Counted from the stretch's first letter, positions 9,547-18,931 are shown. The stretch: 64,000 bases of DNA from Haladaptatus sp. DJG-WS-42 (GCF_037198285.1 NZ_CP147243.1:1364001-1428000), one strand, 5' to 3'. The notes: a model not told the origin generated them from the letters alone. Program-made: numbers and translations.

Positions 9547-9691
9547 ACGAAATCGCCCGGGTGACGAGACTTGAGCATTGTGTCTTCGGCAGACCTCGCC
9601 CATCGCCGAAGGCGTGTGCTACCGCGGCGAGAACGCGGCATTTTCCGCGAATGAAGAAAGCGTTAACCTTCGCGCCCTGTTCTCCCGACAC

Positions 9692-11275
9692 ATGAACGTA
9701 CTCGTCACGGATCCTATTGCTGAGGCCGGGCTTCAGCAACTCCGTGAAGCGGGCCACGACGTAGAGACGGCGTACGATGTCGAGGGTGACGCGCTCCTCG
9801 AAGCAGTGTCTGCTATCCACGCGCTTATCGTCCGGTCAGGGACGGACGTCTCTGCAGACGTGTTCGAAGCCGCAGACAACCTCATCATCGTTGGCCGGGC
9901 CGGGATTGGCGTTGACAACATCGACATCGACGCCGCGACCGACCACGGCGTCATCGTCGCAAACGCCCCCGAGGGCAACGTCCGCGCCGCTGCAGAACAC
10001 ACCGTCGCGATGGCGTTCGCCGCCGCCCGCAACATCCCACAGGCCCACATCCGCCTCAAGGCAGGCGAGTGGGCGAAAGGCGACTACCTCGGCACCGAAG
10101 TCAACGGCAAGACGCTTGGCATCCTCGGCCTTGGCCGCGTCGGCCAAGAGGTCGCAAAGCGCCTCGGCGCGCTCGGTATGGACCTCGTCGCCTACGACCC
10201 GTACATCTCAGAAGAGCGCGCCGCCCAGATTGGCGCAGAGCTCGTGGACTTAGACGACTGTCTCTCGCAGGCTGATTTCCTCACCATCCACACGCCGCTC
10301 ACCCCCGAGACGGCGAACCTGATTGGCGAAGCAGAACTCGCCCAACTCGAAGGCGGCTACGTCGTCAACTGTGCCCGCGGTGGCATCGTGGACGAAGCCG
10401 CCCTCGCCGCCGCCTGCGAAGACGGCGTGCTCAAAGGCGCGGCCATCGACGTGTTCGCAGACGAGCCAATCTCGCCCGACAACCCGCTGCTCTCGGTCGA
10501 TAGCGTCGTCGTAACGCCCCACCTCGGGGCGAGCACGGAAGCCGCCCAAGAGAGCGTTTCGACGAGTATCGCAGACCAGATTATCGCCGCGTTCGCAGAG
10601 GAGCCGGTCATGAACGCGCTCAACGCGCCGTCGATGGACGAGAGCGCCTTCCCACGGGTCAAGCCGTACATCGAACTCGCAGACACCGCGGGCAAGGTCG
10701 CCGCCCAACTCTACGGCGACCGCATCGGCAAGGTCGAAATCACCTACGCGGGCGACATCGCCGCAGAGGACATCGACCTCGTCACCGCGAGCGCGCTCAA
10801 GGGCGTGTTCGAGCCGCTCGAATGGCAGGTCAATGCCGTGAACGCGCCGCGCATCGCAGAGGAGCGCGGCATCGACGTGATTGAATCGAAGTCCCACCAA
10901 TCAGAGGACTTCCAGAGCCTCATCACCGTCACCGTCGGGAACACGGAAGGCGATGAACTCAGCGTCTCCGGCACCCTGTTTGCGGGCAACGACCCGCGCA
11001 TCGTCCGCATCGACGGCTACCGCGTGGACGCCATCCCGCACGGCCAGATGCTCGTCGCCCGCAACTACGACGCACCCGGCGTCATCGGGTTCATCGGGAC
11101 GGTCCTCGGCAACGCAGAAATCAACATCGCGGGGATGTTCAACGCCCGCGAGACCATCGGCGGGGAAGCACTCTCGGTGTACAATCTGGACGACAAACTC
11201 TCGCCAGAAGACAAGGAAACCATCGAGAACGACGAGCGCATCATCGAGATTCGCACGATTACGCTCGACGACTAA
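9692..11275 (+). CDS. serA: D-3-phosphoglycerate dehydrogenase, long form with ACT domain
   Basis: This 527-residue enzyme oxidises 3-phosphoglycerate with NAD to open the serine pathway. The N-terminal substrate domain (NVLVTDPIAEAGL) is followed by a Rossmann domain with LGILGLGRVGQEVAKRLGA near residues 140-158. The active-site arginine is in VNCARGGIVDE and the histidine in VVTPHLGASTEAA. The second half holds the intervening ASB domain and a C-terminal ACT domain (LVARNYDAPGVIGFIGTVLG), so serine feedback control is likely from family knowledge. Length matches type-1 enzymes. ATG 9692 is the family start; serB is divergent on the left. Confidence 0.95.
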   Translation: MNVLVTDPIAEAGLQQLREAGHDVETAYDVEGDALLEAVSAIHALIVRSGTDVSADVFEAADNLIIVGRAGIGVDNIDIDAATDHGVIVANAPEGNVRAAAEHTVAMAFAAARNIPQAHIRLKAGEWAKGDYLGTEVNGKTLGILGLGRVGQEVAKRLGALGMDLVAYDPYISEERAAQIGAELVDLDDCLSQADFLTIHTPLTPETANLIGEAELAQLEGGYVVNCARGGIVDEAALAAACEDGVLKGAAIDVFADEPISPDNPLLSVDSVVVTPHLGASTEAAQESVSTSIADQIIAAFAEEPVMNALNAPSMDESAFPRVKPYIELADTAGKVAAQLYGDRIGKVEITYAGDIAAEDIDLVTASALKGVFEPLEWQVNAVNAPRIAEERGIDVIESKSHQSEDFQSLITVTVGNTEGDELSVSGTLFAGNDPRIVRIDGYRVDAIPHGQMLVARNYDAPGVIGFIGTVLGNAEINIAGMFNARETIGGEALSVYNLDDKLSPEDKETIENDERIIEIRTITLDD

Positions 11276-11331
11276 GAAAAAGACGAGGACGCTGGTTTTC
11301 ACCCTCCGGGAGTCTGGTGGGAGATGGACCG

Positions 11332-11607
11332 TTATCGGGTCAGGAACGACTGCACGCGATTTTTCGCCCCCTGATCTGTCTGGGAGTCCGAGTCGTGATT
11401 TTCTGGGTGCCTCGTGCGTGCTTCGAGAATCTGTTCGTACTGGTCTACGATGGCCTCAGTGCGCTGTTCTGCTGCCTTGAGTTCTGCTTCGAGACTTGCG
11501 ATGTGGCCTTTGAGCGCGGCAATTCTCGTCTGATACAGTGCGCGTTGGCTGGATGAGAGGTCGCCATCCACCCCACGCGGATTGTCGAGCCGACTTCGTT
11601 GGGACAT
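11332..11607 (-). CDS. Small coiled-coil protein, unknown function
   Basis: This 91-residue hydrophilic protein has a central heptad-rich helix of about 40 residues (RIAALKGHIASLEAELKAAEQ and onward) that should form a coiled coil. N- and C-terminal tails are polar and probably disordered. It lies between serA (convergent) and thrC on the same strand, 105 bp downstream of the thrC stop. I recognise no family. Coding status rests on the open frame and acidic, heptad-patterned composition. Confidence 0.55.
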   Translation of the reverse strand: MSQRSRLDNPRGVDGDLSSSQRALYQTRIAALKGHIASLEAELKAAEQRTEAIVDQYEQILEARTRHPENHDSDSQTDQGAKNRVQSFLTR

Positions 11608-11660
11608 GAGTCAGGGGAGTTAGACTATGACACACACCCACATGAAGTTCAGTCAGACGA

Positions 11661-11693
11661 GTGTGAGACGAGAGGCACACGTCTGTCTCACAC
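11661..11693. repeat. Perfect 9-bp inverted repeat between thrC and the coiled-coil gene
   Basis: GTGTGAGAC at 11661-11669 pairs with GTCTCACAC at 11685-11693 across a 15-base spacer. It is just past the thrC stop and upstream of the small minus-strand gene. It could be a 3'-end hairpin of thrC mRNA or a binding site at the next promoter; no T-run follows on the minus strand. Confidence 0.5.
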
Positions 11694-11712
11694 ACCCGCG
11701 CAGTCGTTCGAT

Positions 11713-12972
11713 TTAGCTCTGTAGGTGGTCGAGAACGCCTTCGGTGGTTCCGGGGACTGGTTCCGGGTCACGGCCCGCGGCCGCCGCAGCGTCCGGGTCT
11801 TTGAGCAGGTGACCCGTCGTGAGACACACGACGCGCTCGTCGGCCGAAACGACGCCCTGTGCGCGGAGTTTGCGCAGGCCCGCCACAGAGGCGGCGCTCG
11901 CGGGTTCGACGCCCACGCCTTCTTCGGCGAGCAACCGCTGGGCGTCGGTAATCTCCTCGTCTGAGACGGCGATGGCGGTGCCGCCCGTCGCGCGAATGCC
12001 GGGCAGGGCTTTCGGTGCGTTCACCGGATTGCCGATACGGATGGCCGTTGCCTTCGTCTCCACCGAATCCCAGCGCGTGACTTCGTCCGCGCCGTTTTCG
12101 ATGGCTTCGACCATCGGTGCTGCGCCTTCTGCCTGCACGCCGGTCAGTTTCGGCACCTCATCTTCGGCCAACTCGCCGGATGCGACGAGTTCGCGGAACG
12201 CCTTGTAGAGCGCCGCCGTGTTCCCGGCGTTCCCCACAGGAAGGACGATTCGGTCGGGGAACTCTCCGGTCTCGTCGCGGACGGATTCGAGAATCTCCAG
12301 ACCAATCGTCTTCTGGCCTTCGAGGCGGAACGGATTGAGCGAGTTGAGCAGATACGCCTCGCCGCGGGCTGCGAGGTCGGAGACGATGTCGAGGCAGGTG
12401 TCGAAGTTGCCGTCCACTTCGAGGATGCGCGCGCCGTGGAGACTGGCTTGGGCAACCTTCCCGGCGGCGACTTTCCCAGCAGGGAGCAAGACGAGCGTTT
12501 CAAGCCCTGAGCGGGTGCCGTAGGCGGCGAGTGCTGCAGACGTGTTCCCGGTGCTCGCACACGCCAGGCGGTCGACGCCGAGGACGCGGGCGACCTGCAC
12601 GCCAACGGTCATGCCGCGGTCTTTGAAACTGCCCGTCGGATTCATGCCTTCGTGCTTGACGCGCAGATACTCGACGCCGACTTCGTCCTCGATTTCAGGG
12701 ACTGGGTAGAGCGGCGTGTTCCCCTCCTGTAAGGTAACGCCCATCTCGACGGGCATGGTCGAACGGTAGCGCCAGACGCCGCTTCCGGAGAAATCGTCGA
12801 AGGTCGGGTAGGAGTCGTAGCGCGCTTCGAGCAAGCCATCGCACGCAGGGCAGGTGTAGAGGATGTCGTCGAACGGTGCGTGGGCTTCGCCACACTCGAT
12901 ACACGCGAGCCAAACGCCGTCGTCTGCGACCTCTGGAACCTCGGGGTCTGGTTCCAACTGGAGATTCGTCAT
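11713..12972 (-). CDS. thrC: Threonine synthase
   Basis: This 419-residue PLP enzyme converts O-phosphohomoserine to threonine. It begins with a small zinc-ribbon-like segment (CIECGEAH and YTCPACDG, residues about 24-47). The fold-type II core then follows, with NPTGSFKDRG carrying the PLP lysine near residue 118, a STGNTSAAL phosphate-facing loop, and the glycine-rich PVGNAGNTAALYKAF. The upstream in-frame extension to 13059 is not family-like, so ATG 12972 is used. It competes with metX for homoserine-derived intermediates. No homoserine kinase is visible in the window. Confidence 0.93.
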   Translation of the reverse strand: MTNLQLEPDPEVPEVADDGVWLACIECGEAHAPFDDILYTCPACDGLLEARYDSYPTFDDFSGSGVWRYRSTMPVEMGVTLQEGNTPLYPVPEIEDEVGVEYLRVKHEGMNPTGSFKDRGMTVGVQVARVLGVDRLACASTGNTSAALAAYGTRSGLETLVLLPAGKVAAGKVAQASLHGARILEVDGNFDTCLDIVSDLAARGEAYLLNSLNPFRLEGQKTIGLEILESVRDETGEFPDRIVLPVGNAGNTAALYKAFRELVASGELAEDEVPKLTGVQAEGAAPMVEAIENGADEVTRWDSVETKATAIRIGNPVNAPKALPGIRATGGTAIAVSDEEITDAQRLLAEEGVGVEPASAASVAGLRKLRAQGVVSADERVVCLTTGHLLKDPDAAAAAGRDPEPVPGTTEGVLDHLQS

Positions 12973-13082
12973 TGTCCGCGCCAAAGCACTGGGGGTGCAA
13001 AAAGGAGGCGGTTGGTGGAAAAATACACGGTGTCGTCCAGCAACAGAAATTGTTAACACTCCGATACTATTGTGTCATTCAT

Positions 13083-13262
13083 ATGGCGTCTCCACTCGAA
13101 AATCCAGCCCTCCGGTATGGAATTGGTCTCAGTAGTGCTGCGGTTATCGCAATTGTCGCGTTTCTCTATCTCCACGGGACGGTGCAGTTGGTCGCGTACG
13201 GGATGGCGGCCTTCGAAGCCGTCGCCGTCCCACAAATTCTGAAACTGAGCGCGACCCAGTAA
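13083..13262 (+). CDS. Small membrane protein, unknown function
   Basis: This 59-residue protein has two hydrophobic segments (about residues 15-31 and 35-52) and few charged residues. ATG 13083 is preceded by an A/T-rich stretch suitable for a short-leader promoter. It is divergent from thrC and convergent with the HTH gene. Proteins of this size and pattern are frequent in haloarchaea, but no role is known to me. Confidence 0.6.
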   Translation: MASPLENPALRYGIGLSSAAVIAIVAFLYLHGTVQLVAYGMAAFEAVAVPQILKLSATQ

Positions 13263-13275
13263 GTGCTGAACTGCG

Positions 13276-13668
13276 CTACGCCTGCGTCTCCTCACCGAAC
13301 TCGTCGATGCGGTTGTGGACGTAGGCAGCCCACTCATCGAGCGTCTCGTGCATGAGTTCGCGGGCTTCGGGCAGGTTGGTTGCCGTGTACTGATAGACGT
13401 GGCCACCGCCGTCTAACAGGCGGCGTTCGCGCATTGCAAGCCCCTTGTCGAGCAGTGTGGCGAGCGAGCGGTTCACGTTGCTCCGGTCGCGCTCCATTTT
13501 GTCTGCCAGTTCGGCGACGGTGCTGCCGGGGTTTTCGAGCAACATGAGATAGGTGCGACTCTCGTGGGTCTGGATGCCGAAGACGCACGTCATCACGCCC
13601 TCGAAGCCCGGCTCGCCGCCGACCATCAAATCACGAAATCGCTGGGGGTCTGGATCGGCTGATACCAT
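13276..13668 (-). CDS. Winged-helix transcriptional regulator (TrmB/MarR-like)
   Basis: This 130-residue protein has a winged helix-turn-helix core: a helix pair around TYLMLLENPGSTVAELADK and a recognition helix in DRSNVNRSLATLLDKG, followed by the wing (ERRLLDGGGHVYQYTA) near residues 80-96. A C-terminal amphipathic helix probably dimerises. There is no ligand domain, so it resembles the short TrmB- or MarR-like regulators of haloarchaea. Its target is unknown; neighbouring candidates are the arginine operon and the small membrane gene it faces. Confidence 0.75.
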   Translation of the reverse strand: MVSADPDPQRFRDLMVGGEPGFEGVMTCVFGIQTHESRTYLMLLENPGSTVAELADKMERDRSNVNRSLATLLDKGLAMRERRLLDGGGHVYQYTATNLPEARELMHETLDEWAAYVHNRIDEFGEETQA

Positions 13669-13716
13669 GCCTTCGATATGTCTGGGCCGTGAATAAATCC
13701 CGGCGTTACCGGCGGC

Positions 13717-13971
13717 TTACCCCGACTCGTCGGCGTCGTCGCGAGTGTAGCCGTTTTTCAGGATGCAGGTTCGCATCTCGGCTTCGGTCGTGTGCTTGTG
13801 CAGTCGCGTCGGCGTATCGCAGTAGTACGTCTCGCCGTCAAAGCGCAGCGTCACCTGCTTTTGCGTGCCAAAGAGCGAGGTGTTCACGACGATGCGTTGA
13901 CCGTCGTGGAGTGCCGCAACAAGTTCGTCTGTACTCAGTTCGCCCGCGTCGACGACGACTGGTGATGGCAT
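13717..13971 (-). CDS. Small conserved haloarchaeal protein, unknown function
   Basis: This 84-residue soluble protein starts at ATG 13971 (MPSPVVVDAGEL); an in-frame start at 13983 would add four residues. The middle part alternates strands (RIVVNTSLFGTQKQVTLRF, then TYYCDTPTRL). It ends 45 bp before the wHTH gene starts on the same strand and begins 30 bp after argF ends, so it may be a trailing member of the arginine operon. The function is unknown. Confidence 0.6.
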   Translation of the reverse strand: MPSPVVVDAGELSTDELVAALHDGQRIVVNTSLFGTQKQVTLRFDGETYYCDTPTRLHKHTTEAEMRTCILKNGYTRDDADESG

Positions 13972-14001
13972 TGACGAACCCACGCGCCGGGAGCCTATCA
14001 G

Positions 14002-14907
14002 TCACTCGGCGTCCGCGAGGAACGTGAGCAACGCTTTCTGGGCGTGCATCCGATTTTCTGCCTGTTGCCAGACAATCGACCGGTCAGATTCCATCACTGC
14101 GTCGGTAATCTCTTCGCCGCGATGGGCAGGTAAACAGTGCATGACGAGCGTGTCGTCGTCGAGGAACGTCTCGTTGAGCTGGAAGCCGTCGAACGCTTCG
14201 ATTTTCATCGCCCGCTGGCTCTCTTGACCCATGCTCACCCAGACGTCGGTGTACACCACGTCTGCGCCCGCAACAGCCTCGTCGGGGTCGGTCGTGGCTT
14301 CGGGAGCTTGTCCGAGTCCGGCGGCGGTTTCGATGACTGCCTCTGCAATCTCGTAGCCCTCCGGCGTCGCCACGGTCACGTCGAGGCCGACCATCGCCGC
14401 GCCGAGAACGAACGACTGGGCGACGTTGTTGCCGTCACCGACCCACGCCACGGACACGTCGTCGAATCCGTCGAACCGCTCTTTGATGGTGAGCAAGTCA
14501 GCGAGCGTCTGGCACGGGTGGGCGTCGTCGGTCAGCCCGTTTACGACCGGCACGTCTGCGTACTCAGCCAGTTCTACGAGGTCTGCGTGTTCGAACACGC
14601 GCGCCATGAGGAAGTCGACGTAGCGCGACACCGCCCGCGAGGTGTCTTTCAGCGGTTCGCCGCGGCTCAACTGGATGTCGTCGGGGCCGAGGAAGATGGC
14701 GTGGCCGCCGAGTTGAGTCATGCCCGTCTCGAAGGAGATGCGGGTTCGCGTACTCGGCTTTTCGAACAGCATTCCGAGCGTCTGGTTCGGGAGGCGCTCG
14801 TGGGCTTCACCGGCTTCGACGGCGGCTTTCAGGTCGGCCGCGGTGTCGAGGACGGTGTCCAGTTCGGCAGTCGAGAGGTCGTCGATGTCGAGGAAGTGAC
14901 GGGTCAT
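14002..14907 (-). CDS. argF: Ornithine carbamoyltransferase
   Basis: This 301-residue cytoplasmic enzyme makes citrulline from ornithine and carbamoyl phosphate. The carbamoyl-phosphate loop is KPSTRTRISFE near residues 50-60. HPCQTLADLLTI follows in the middle, and the ornithine-side HCLPAHRGEEI lies near residue 258. The length is normal. It is the last catalytic gene of the LysW-arginine operon; its ATG overlaps the argE stop by four bases. Specificity for ornithine rather than aspartate is supported by the HCLPAHRG motif and the operon. Confidence 0.95.
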   Translation of the reverse strand: MTRHFLDIDDLSTAELDTVLDTAADLKAAVEAGEAHERLPNQTLGMLFEKPSTRTRISFETGMTQLGGHAIFLGPDDIQLSRGEPLKDTSRAVSRYVDFLMARVFEHADLVELAEYADVPVVNGLTDDAHPCQTLADLLTIKERFDGFDDVSVAWVGDGNNVAQSFVLGAAMVGLDVTVATPEGYEIAEAVIETAAGLGQAPEATTDPDEAVAGADVVYTDVWVSMGQESQRAMKIEAFDGFQLNETFLDDDTLVMHCLPAHRGEEITDAVMESDRSIVWQQAENRMHAQKALLTFLADAE

Positions 14908-15941
14908 GCTTTGAGTTTTTTACAGACAGCTTCGAGCACCGACACCGCGCGGTCGTACTCCGCGAGCGGCAGGTGTTCGTTCGGTGCGTGGTCTAAGTCC
15001 GAGTCGCCGGGGCCGTAGGTCACCATCGGGCAGTCCCACTCCCCGGCGAAGATGTTCATGTCGCTCGTGCCAGTTTTCCGGAGCAGCCGAGGCGTCCCAT
15101 CTTCGGCACGAATCGCCACGCGAAACGCCCGCGCGACGGCGGTGCGCGGACTCATCATCACGGGCGGGATGTGGCGACGCCACGTTATCGTGCCCGTGTG
15201 CAGGTGGGACTCCGCAATCTCACGAATGTCGTCTGCGGTGAGACTTGGCGGGATGCGAAACTGGATGGTCGCGGTGGCTTCGACGGCGAGGCCGTCTTCT
15301 GACGTCCCGCCGTGGAAATCGGTCGGCTTCGCGGTCACCTGCTCGAAGACGGGCGTGTCTTCCGGCACCGAGAAGTCCTCTGCGACCGCGCTCCACCACG
15401 CGATGGCGTCCTGCAGCGCGTTGTTCTCGGGCCGCGAGGTGTGCCCGGACTCGCTCGTGGCGATGTACGTGCCGGGGAGGAAGCCGCGGTAGCCGAGTGT
15501 GATGCCGTTCCAGCCGCTCGGTTCGCCGTTGATGACGGTGTCAGGAACCGTTTCGCGGGTTTCGACGAGATGGCGCGCGCCGAGTGAATCGGTCTCCTCG
15601 CGCACCACGCCGACGAAGCTCACGCCGGTCGAGACGGCCGCGGCGGCCATCGACGCGAGCGGCCCCGTCGCGTCAACGCTGCCCCGGCCCCAGAGCGCGT
15701 CGCCCGAGCCGTCTTCTGCGGGGGCGATTTCCACGGGAATCTCGCCGGGGACGGTGTCGATGTGTGAGGTGAGCAGCACGCTGTCGTCCGCCGGTGCACG
15801 CACGTTGCCGACCTCGTCTATCCACACCTCGCGGTCGTGTTCCTCGAAGTAGGCGGCGAGCCGTTCTGCGGCAGCAGCTTCGTCGCCGCTCACCGAGGGA
15901 ATCGAGACGAGGTCTGAAAGAAGGGTCTGTGCGTCGGTCAT
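14904..15941 (-). CDS. argE: [LysW]-ornithine (or -lysine) hydrolase, M20 peptidase family
   Basis: This 345-residue metal-dependent amidase releases ornithine from the gamma-linked carrier LysW. M20 features are seen: LLTSHIDTVPGE (first metal ligands), GRGSVDATGPLASM, and GVVREETDSLGARH with the general-base glutamate pair. GTSDMNIFAGEWDCP and DLDHAPNEHLPLAEY close the second metal site. The gene overlaps argD upstream and argF downstream by four bases each. In related archaea one enzyme can serve both lysine and arginine routes; no alpha-aminoadipate synthesis genes appear nearby, so an ornithine role is favoured. Confidence 0.9.
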   Translation of the reverse strand: MTDAQTLLSDLVSIPSVSGDEAAAAERLAAYFEEHDREVWIDEVGNVRAPADDSVLLTSHIDTVPGEIPVEIAPAEDGSGDALWGRGSVDATGPLASMAAAAVSTGVSFVGVVREETDSLGARHLVETRETVPDTVINGEPSGWNGITLGYRGFLPGTYIATSESGHTSRPENNALQDAIAWWSAVAEDFSVPEDTPVFEQVTAKPTDFHGGTSEDGLAVEATATIQFRIPPSLTADDIREIAESHLHTGTITWRRHIPPVMMSPRTAVARAFRVAIRAEDGTPRLLRKTGTSDMNIFAGEWDCPMVTYGPGDSDLDHAPNEHLPLAEYDRAVSVLEAVCKKLKA

Positions 15942-17065
15942 TGCAGTATCTCTGCGAGGGCGTCAACGACCGCGTCTGCGTGTTCCTCCTCGATGACGAG
16001 CGGCGGGAGGAAGCGCACGACGGTCCGCCCTGCAGGCAGTGCAAGAATCTGGTGGTCGAGTGCGAGGTCGCGGAGCATCCGATTTGCGCCGCGTTTGACC
16101 TCGACGCCAATCATCAGGCCCTCGCCGCGGATGTCGCGGACGTTGTCGCCGACTTTTTTCGCTAACTCGCTCGTGAGATACTCGCCCATTTCGGCTGCGT
16201 GGGCGGGAATCTCTTCGTCCACGAGCGTCGAGAGCGTGGAGTTTGCCGCTGCGCAGATGACCGGGCCGCCGCTGAACGTCGAGCCGTGTGGCCCGGCGTC
16301 TGCGGCGATCCAGTCTGCAACGAGTGTCGCGCCGACCGGCAGGCCGTTTGCGAGGCCCTTTGCGCTCGTGAGGATGTCGGGGGTGACGCCCGACTGCTCG
16401 CACGCCCAGAGCGTGCCCGTCCGGCCGAGGCCGGTTTGAATCTCGTCGAAGACGAGCGCCGCACCGGCTTCGTCGGTGAATTCGCGAGCGGCTTGCAGGT
16501 AGCCCTCGGAGGCGGGATTGATGCCGCCTTCACCCTGAATCGGTTCGAGAAGTACGGCGGCCGTCTCGTCGTCTACGGCCTCTGCCAAAGCCTCTTCGTC
16601 GCCGTAGGGGACGAACTCCACGTCGCCCATGAGCGGTTCGAAGGGGGTTTTGTACTTCTTTTTCCACGTCGCAGACAGCGCGCCTGCGGTGCGGCCGTGG
16701 AACCCGCGGGTGGTCGCGACGATTTTGGTGTTGTCGGTCGCGCTCCGGGCGAACTTGATGGCCGCTTCGTTTGCTTCCGTGCCCGAGTTGCAGAGCCAGA
16801 CGTTCTCTATGTCGCCCGGTGCGAGGTCTGCGAGTCGCTCGTACAGCTCGTCGCGGGCGGAAACGGGGTACGATGCCTGCACGTAGGTCAGCGTCTCGGC
16901 TTGGTGCTGGACGGCTTCGGTGACCGCCGGGTGGCAGTGGCCAAGTGGGGTGCAGGCGTAGCTTGCGCCAAAGTCGAGGTAGTCGGTGCCGCCCTCGTCG
17001 GTGAGGGTGACGCCGCTTCCTGAATCGATACGAATCGGTTTTTCTGAAAAGACAAAGCCGCTCAT
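15938..17065 (-). CDS. argD: [LysW]-glutamate (or -aminoadipate) semialdehyde transaminase
   Basis: This 375-residue class III aminotransferase uses glutamate to aminate the carrier-bound semialdehyde. Motifs include YLDFGASYACTPLGHCHPAV, CNSGTEANEAAIKFAR, TRGFHGRTAGALSAT and LVFDEIQTGLGRTG. ILTSAKGLANGLPVGA provides the PLP lysine near residue 228. It is embedded in the LysW operon, overlapping argB and argE by four bases each. The same family includes classical acetylornithine aminotransferases; the presence of argW and argX argues for a carrier-bound substrate. Confidence 0.93.
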   Translation of the reverse strand: MSGFVFSEKPIRIDSGSGVTLTDEGGTDYLDFGASYACTPLGHCHPAVTEAVQHQAETLTYVQASYPVSARDELYERLADLAPGDIENVWLCNSGTEANEAAIKFARSATDNTKIVATTRGFHGRTAGALSATWKKKYKTPFEPLMGDVEFVPYGDEEALAEAVDDETAAVLLEPIQGEGGINPASEGYLQAAREFTDEAGAALVFDEIQTGLGRTGTLWACEQSGVTPDILTSAKGLANGLPVGATLVADWIAADAGPHGSTFSGGPVICAAANSTLSTLVDEEIPAHAAEMGEYLTSELAKKVGDNVRDIRGEGLMIGVEVKRGANRMLRDLALDHQILALPAGRTVVRFLPPLVIEEEHADAVVDALAEILQ

Positions 17066-17886
17066 GACTGGAGTGCGCCGGGGGTGATGTGGGTACCGCC
17101 GCCCTTGACGGCCGCGGTGAGTGGTGCCTCTGCGTTCGCGTCTGCGACGACGACTTCGCTCGCGCCGCCCGAGAGCGCCTCAGTCGCGGCCATGACCTTC
17201 TTCGTCATGAACCCTTCTGCGGCGTCTTCGATGACGGCGAACTCTTCTGGCGTCGTCGCCTGCGAGATGAGTGTCGATGCGTCGTCCGGGTCTTCGAGGA
17301 TGCCCGGCACGTCCGTGAGGACGACGAGCGTCGCGCCGAGCGCGCCCGCAATCGCGGCCGCCGCCCGGTCTGCGTCTGCGTTGACGGGAACCCCGTCGTC
17401 TGCGAGCATCGGAACCGTCGCAACGGGCGTGTATCCGCCTGCGAGCAAGGTTTCGAGCAAGTCTGCGTTGACCGCGGTAATCTTCCCGGAGTGGTCGCCG
17501 CGGCGAATCTTCTTCTTGCCGTCTTCGAGCACGCGTACGGCCGATTTCCGCGGGCCGGTGAGGAGTTTACCGTCCACACCGGAGAGGCCGACCGCGTTCA
17601 CGCCTGCGTTCTGCAGGAGCGTCGTGAGGTCGGTGTTCAGCAGGCCGGGCATGACCATCTTGAACACTTCAATCGACGTCTCGTCGGTAAACCGTCCGAC
17701 GACGCCGCCGGGGGTTTCGACGTATTCGGGTTCCTCGCCAAGGCGCTCTAAGGTGTCGTCGACGGCGGTCGAACCCCCGTGAACGACGACGACCTGCTCG
17801 CCCTGCTTGACGAGGGCTGCGATGTCCGCGACTGCGCCCTCGGGGTTGACCGCGCGAGCGCCGCCGATTTTGACTACCACTGTCAT
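17062..17886 (-). CDS. argB: [LysW]-glutamate (or -aminoadipate) kinase
   Basis: This 274-residue member of the amino-acid kinase family phosphorylates the carboxylate of the carrier-bound amino acid. Residues 1-8 (TVVVKIGG) form the ATP loop. VVVHGGSTAVDDTL, NADLLETLLAGGYTPV and a late LTDVPGIL with downstream KVMAATEAL match N-acetylglutamate kinase and LysZ homologues. It is one base downstream of argC and overlaps argD. Unlike bacterial ArgB, feedback by arginine cannot be judged from sequence. Confidence 0.93.
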   Translation of the reverse strand: MTVVVKIGGARAVNPEGAVADIAALVKQGEQVVVVHGGSTAVDDTLERLGEEPEYVETPGGVVGRFTDETSIEVFKMVMPGLLNTDLTTLLQNAGVNAVGLSGVDGKLLTGPRKSAVRVLEDGKKKIRRGDHSGKITAVNADLLETLLAGGYTPVATVPMLADDGVPVNADADRAAAAIAGALGATLVVLTDVPGILEDPDDASTLISQATTPEEFAVIEDAAEGFMTKKVMAATEALSGGASEVVVADANAEAPLTAAVKGGGTHITPGALQS

Positions 17887-17887
17887 C

Positions 17888-18931
17888 TCAGGGAGCCCCC
17901 ACAGGGTGCAGGCCGAGGAAGTCGAGCCCTGCGGTTTCCTCTAAGCCGAGCGCGATGTTGGCCGCGTGAATCGCCTGTCCGGCCGAACCTTTCATCATGT
18001 TGTCGATGGCCGAGAACACGACGAGCCGCTTGTTGCGTGGGTCGAGTTCGAAGCCGACTTCGGCGAAGTTCGTCCCGGCGACGGCCTTCGGTTCGGGGTA
18101 GCGATAGACGCCACCGCCGCCAGCGGCCATGCGAACGAACGGTTCGTCCTCGTAGCTGCCGCGATACGCCTTCCAGAGGTCGCCCTTCGTGACGCGCTCG
18201 TTCGGGAAGACGTGGCAGGTGGCCGATGCGCCGCGAATCATGTCCACGGCGTGGACGGTAAAGGAGACGCGAAGGCCGAGTTCCTGTTCGATTTCCGCCT
18301 CGTGGCGGTGGGTGATGGGCGCGTAGGGGCGGACGATGCCCGAGCGCTCTGCGTGCGAGGAGGCTTTCCCCCCGCTCGCGCCACCCTCTGAGGAACCGAC
18401 TTTCACGTCAACGACGACCTGCTCATCGCCGCCGAGGATGCCGGCTTGGAAGAGCGGGTACAGCCCCATAATCGTCGCCGTGGCGTTACAGCCACCCGCG
18501 GCGATGAGGTCTGCGCCGGGGAGGTCCTCGCGGTGGAGTTCCGGCAGTGCGTAGACGGACTTTTCGAGCAGTTCGGGGCGCTCGTGGCCGTCGTACCACT
18601 GGTCGTACTGATCTGCGGTCTGGAGGCGGAAGTCCGCGCTCAGGTCGACCACCGTATCCGCGGCCTCCTGAAAGCCGTCGATGTGTTGCATCGAGACGCC
18701 GTGGGGCGTCGCGGCAAACAGGATGTCAACGCTCGCTAGGTCGTCAGGTGCAGAAAACCGGAGGTCGGTGCCCCGAAGATTCGGGTGGACAGACCCCACG
18801 GACTTGTTCGCGTATTGGCGGCTCGTTGCCTGGGCCACCTCGAAATCGGGATGGCCGGTCAGCAGGCGCAGGAGTTCGCCGCCGGTAAAGCCGGAGCCGC
18901 CGACGACGGCGGCTGTGAGTTGGTCGCTCAT
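17888..18931 (-). CDS. argC: [LysW]-glutamyl (or -aminoadipyl) phosphate reductase
   Basis: This 347-residue NADPH-dependent reductase forms the semialdehyde. The N-terminal Rossmann start AAVVGGSGFTGGELLRLL (residues 8-25) and the catalytic cysteine in IAAGGCNATATIMGL near residue 150 match ArgC/LysY. KVGSSEGGASGGKASSH and RPYAPITHRHEAEI follow in the expected order. Its ATG shares one base with the argX stop (TGATG), indicating coupled translation within the operon. Confidence 0.94.
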   Translation of the reverse strand: MSDQLTAAVVGGSGFTGGELLRLLTGHPDFEVAQATSRQYANKSVGSVHPNLRGTDLRFSAPDDLASVDILFAATPHGVSMQHIDGFQEAADTVVDLSADFRLQTADQYDQWYDGHERPELLEKSVYALPELHREDLPGADLIAAGGCNATATIMGLYPLFQAGILGGDEQVVVDVKVGSSEGGASGGKASSHAERSGIVRPYAPITHRHEAEIEQELGLRVSFTVHAVDMIRGASATCHVFPNERVTKGDLWKAYRGSYEDEPFVRMAAGGGGVYRYPEPKAVAGTNFAEVGFELDPRNKRLVVFSAIDNMMKGSAGQAIHAANIALGLEETAGLDFLGLHPVGAP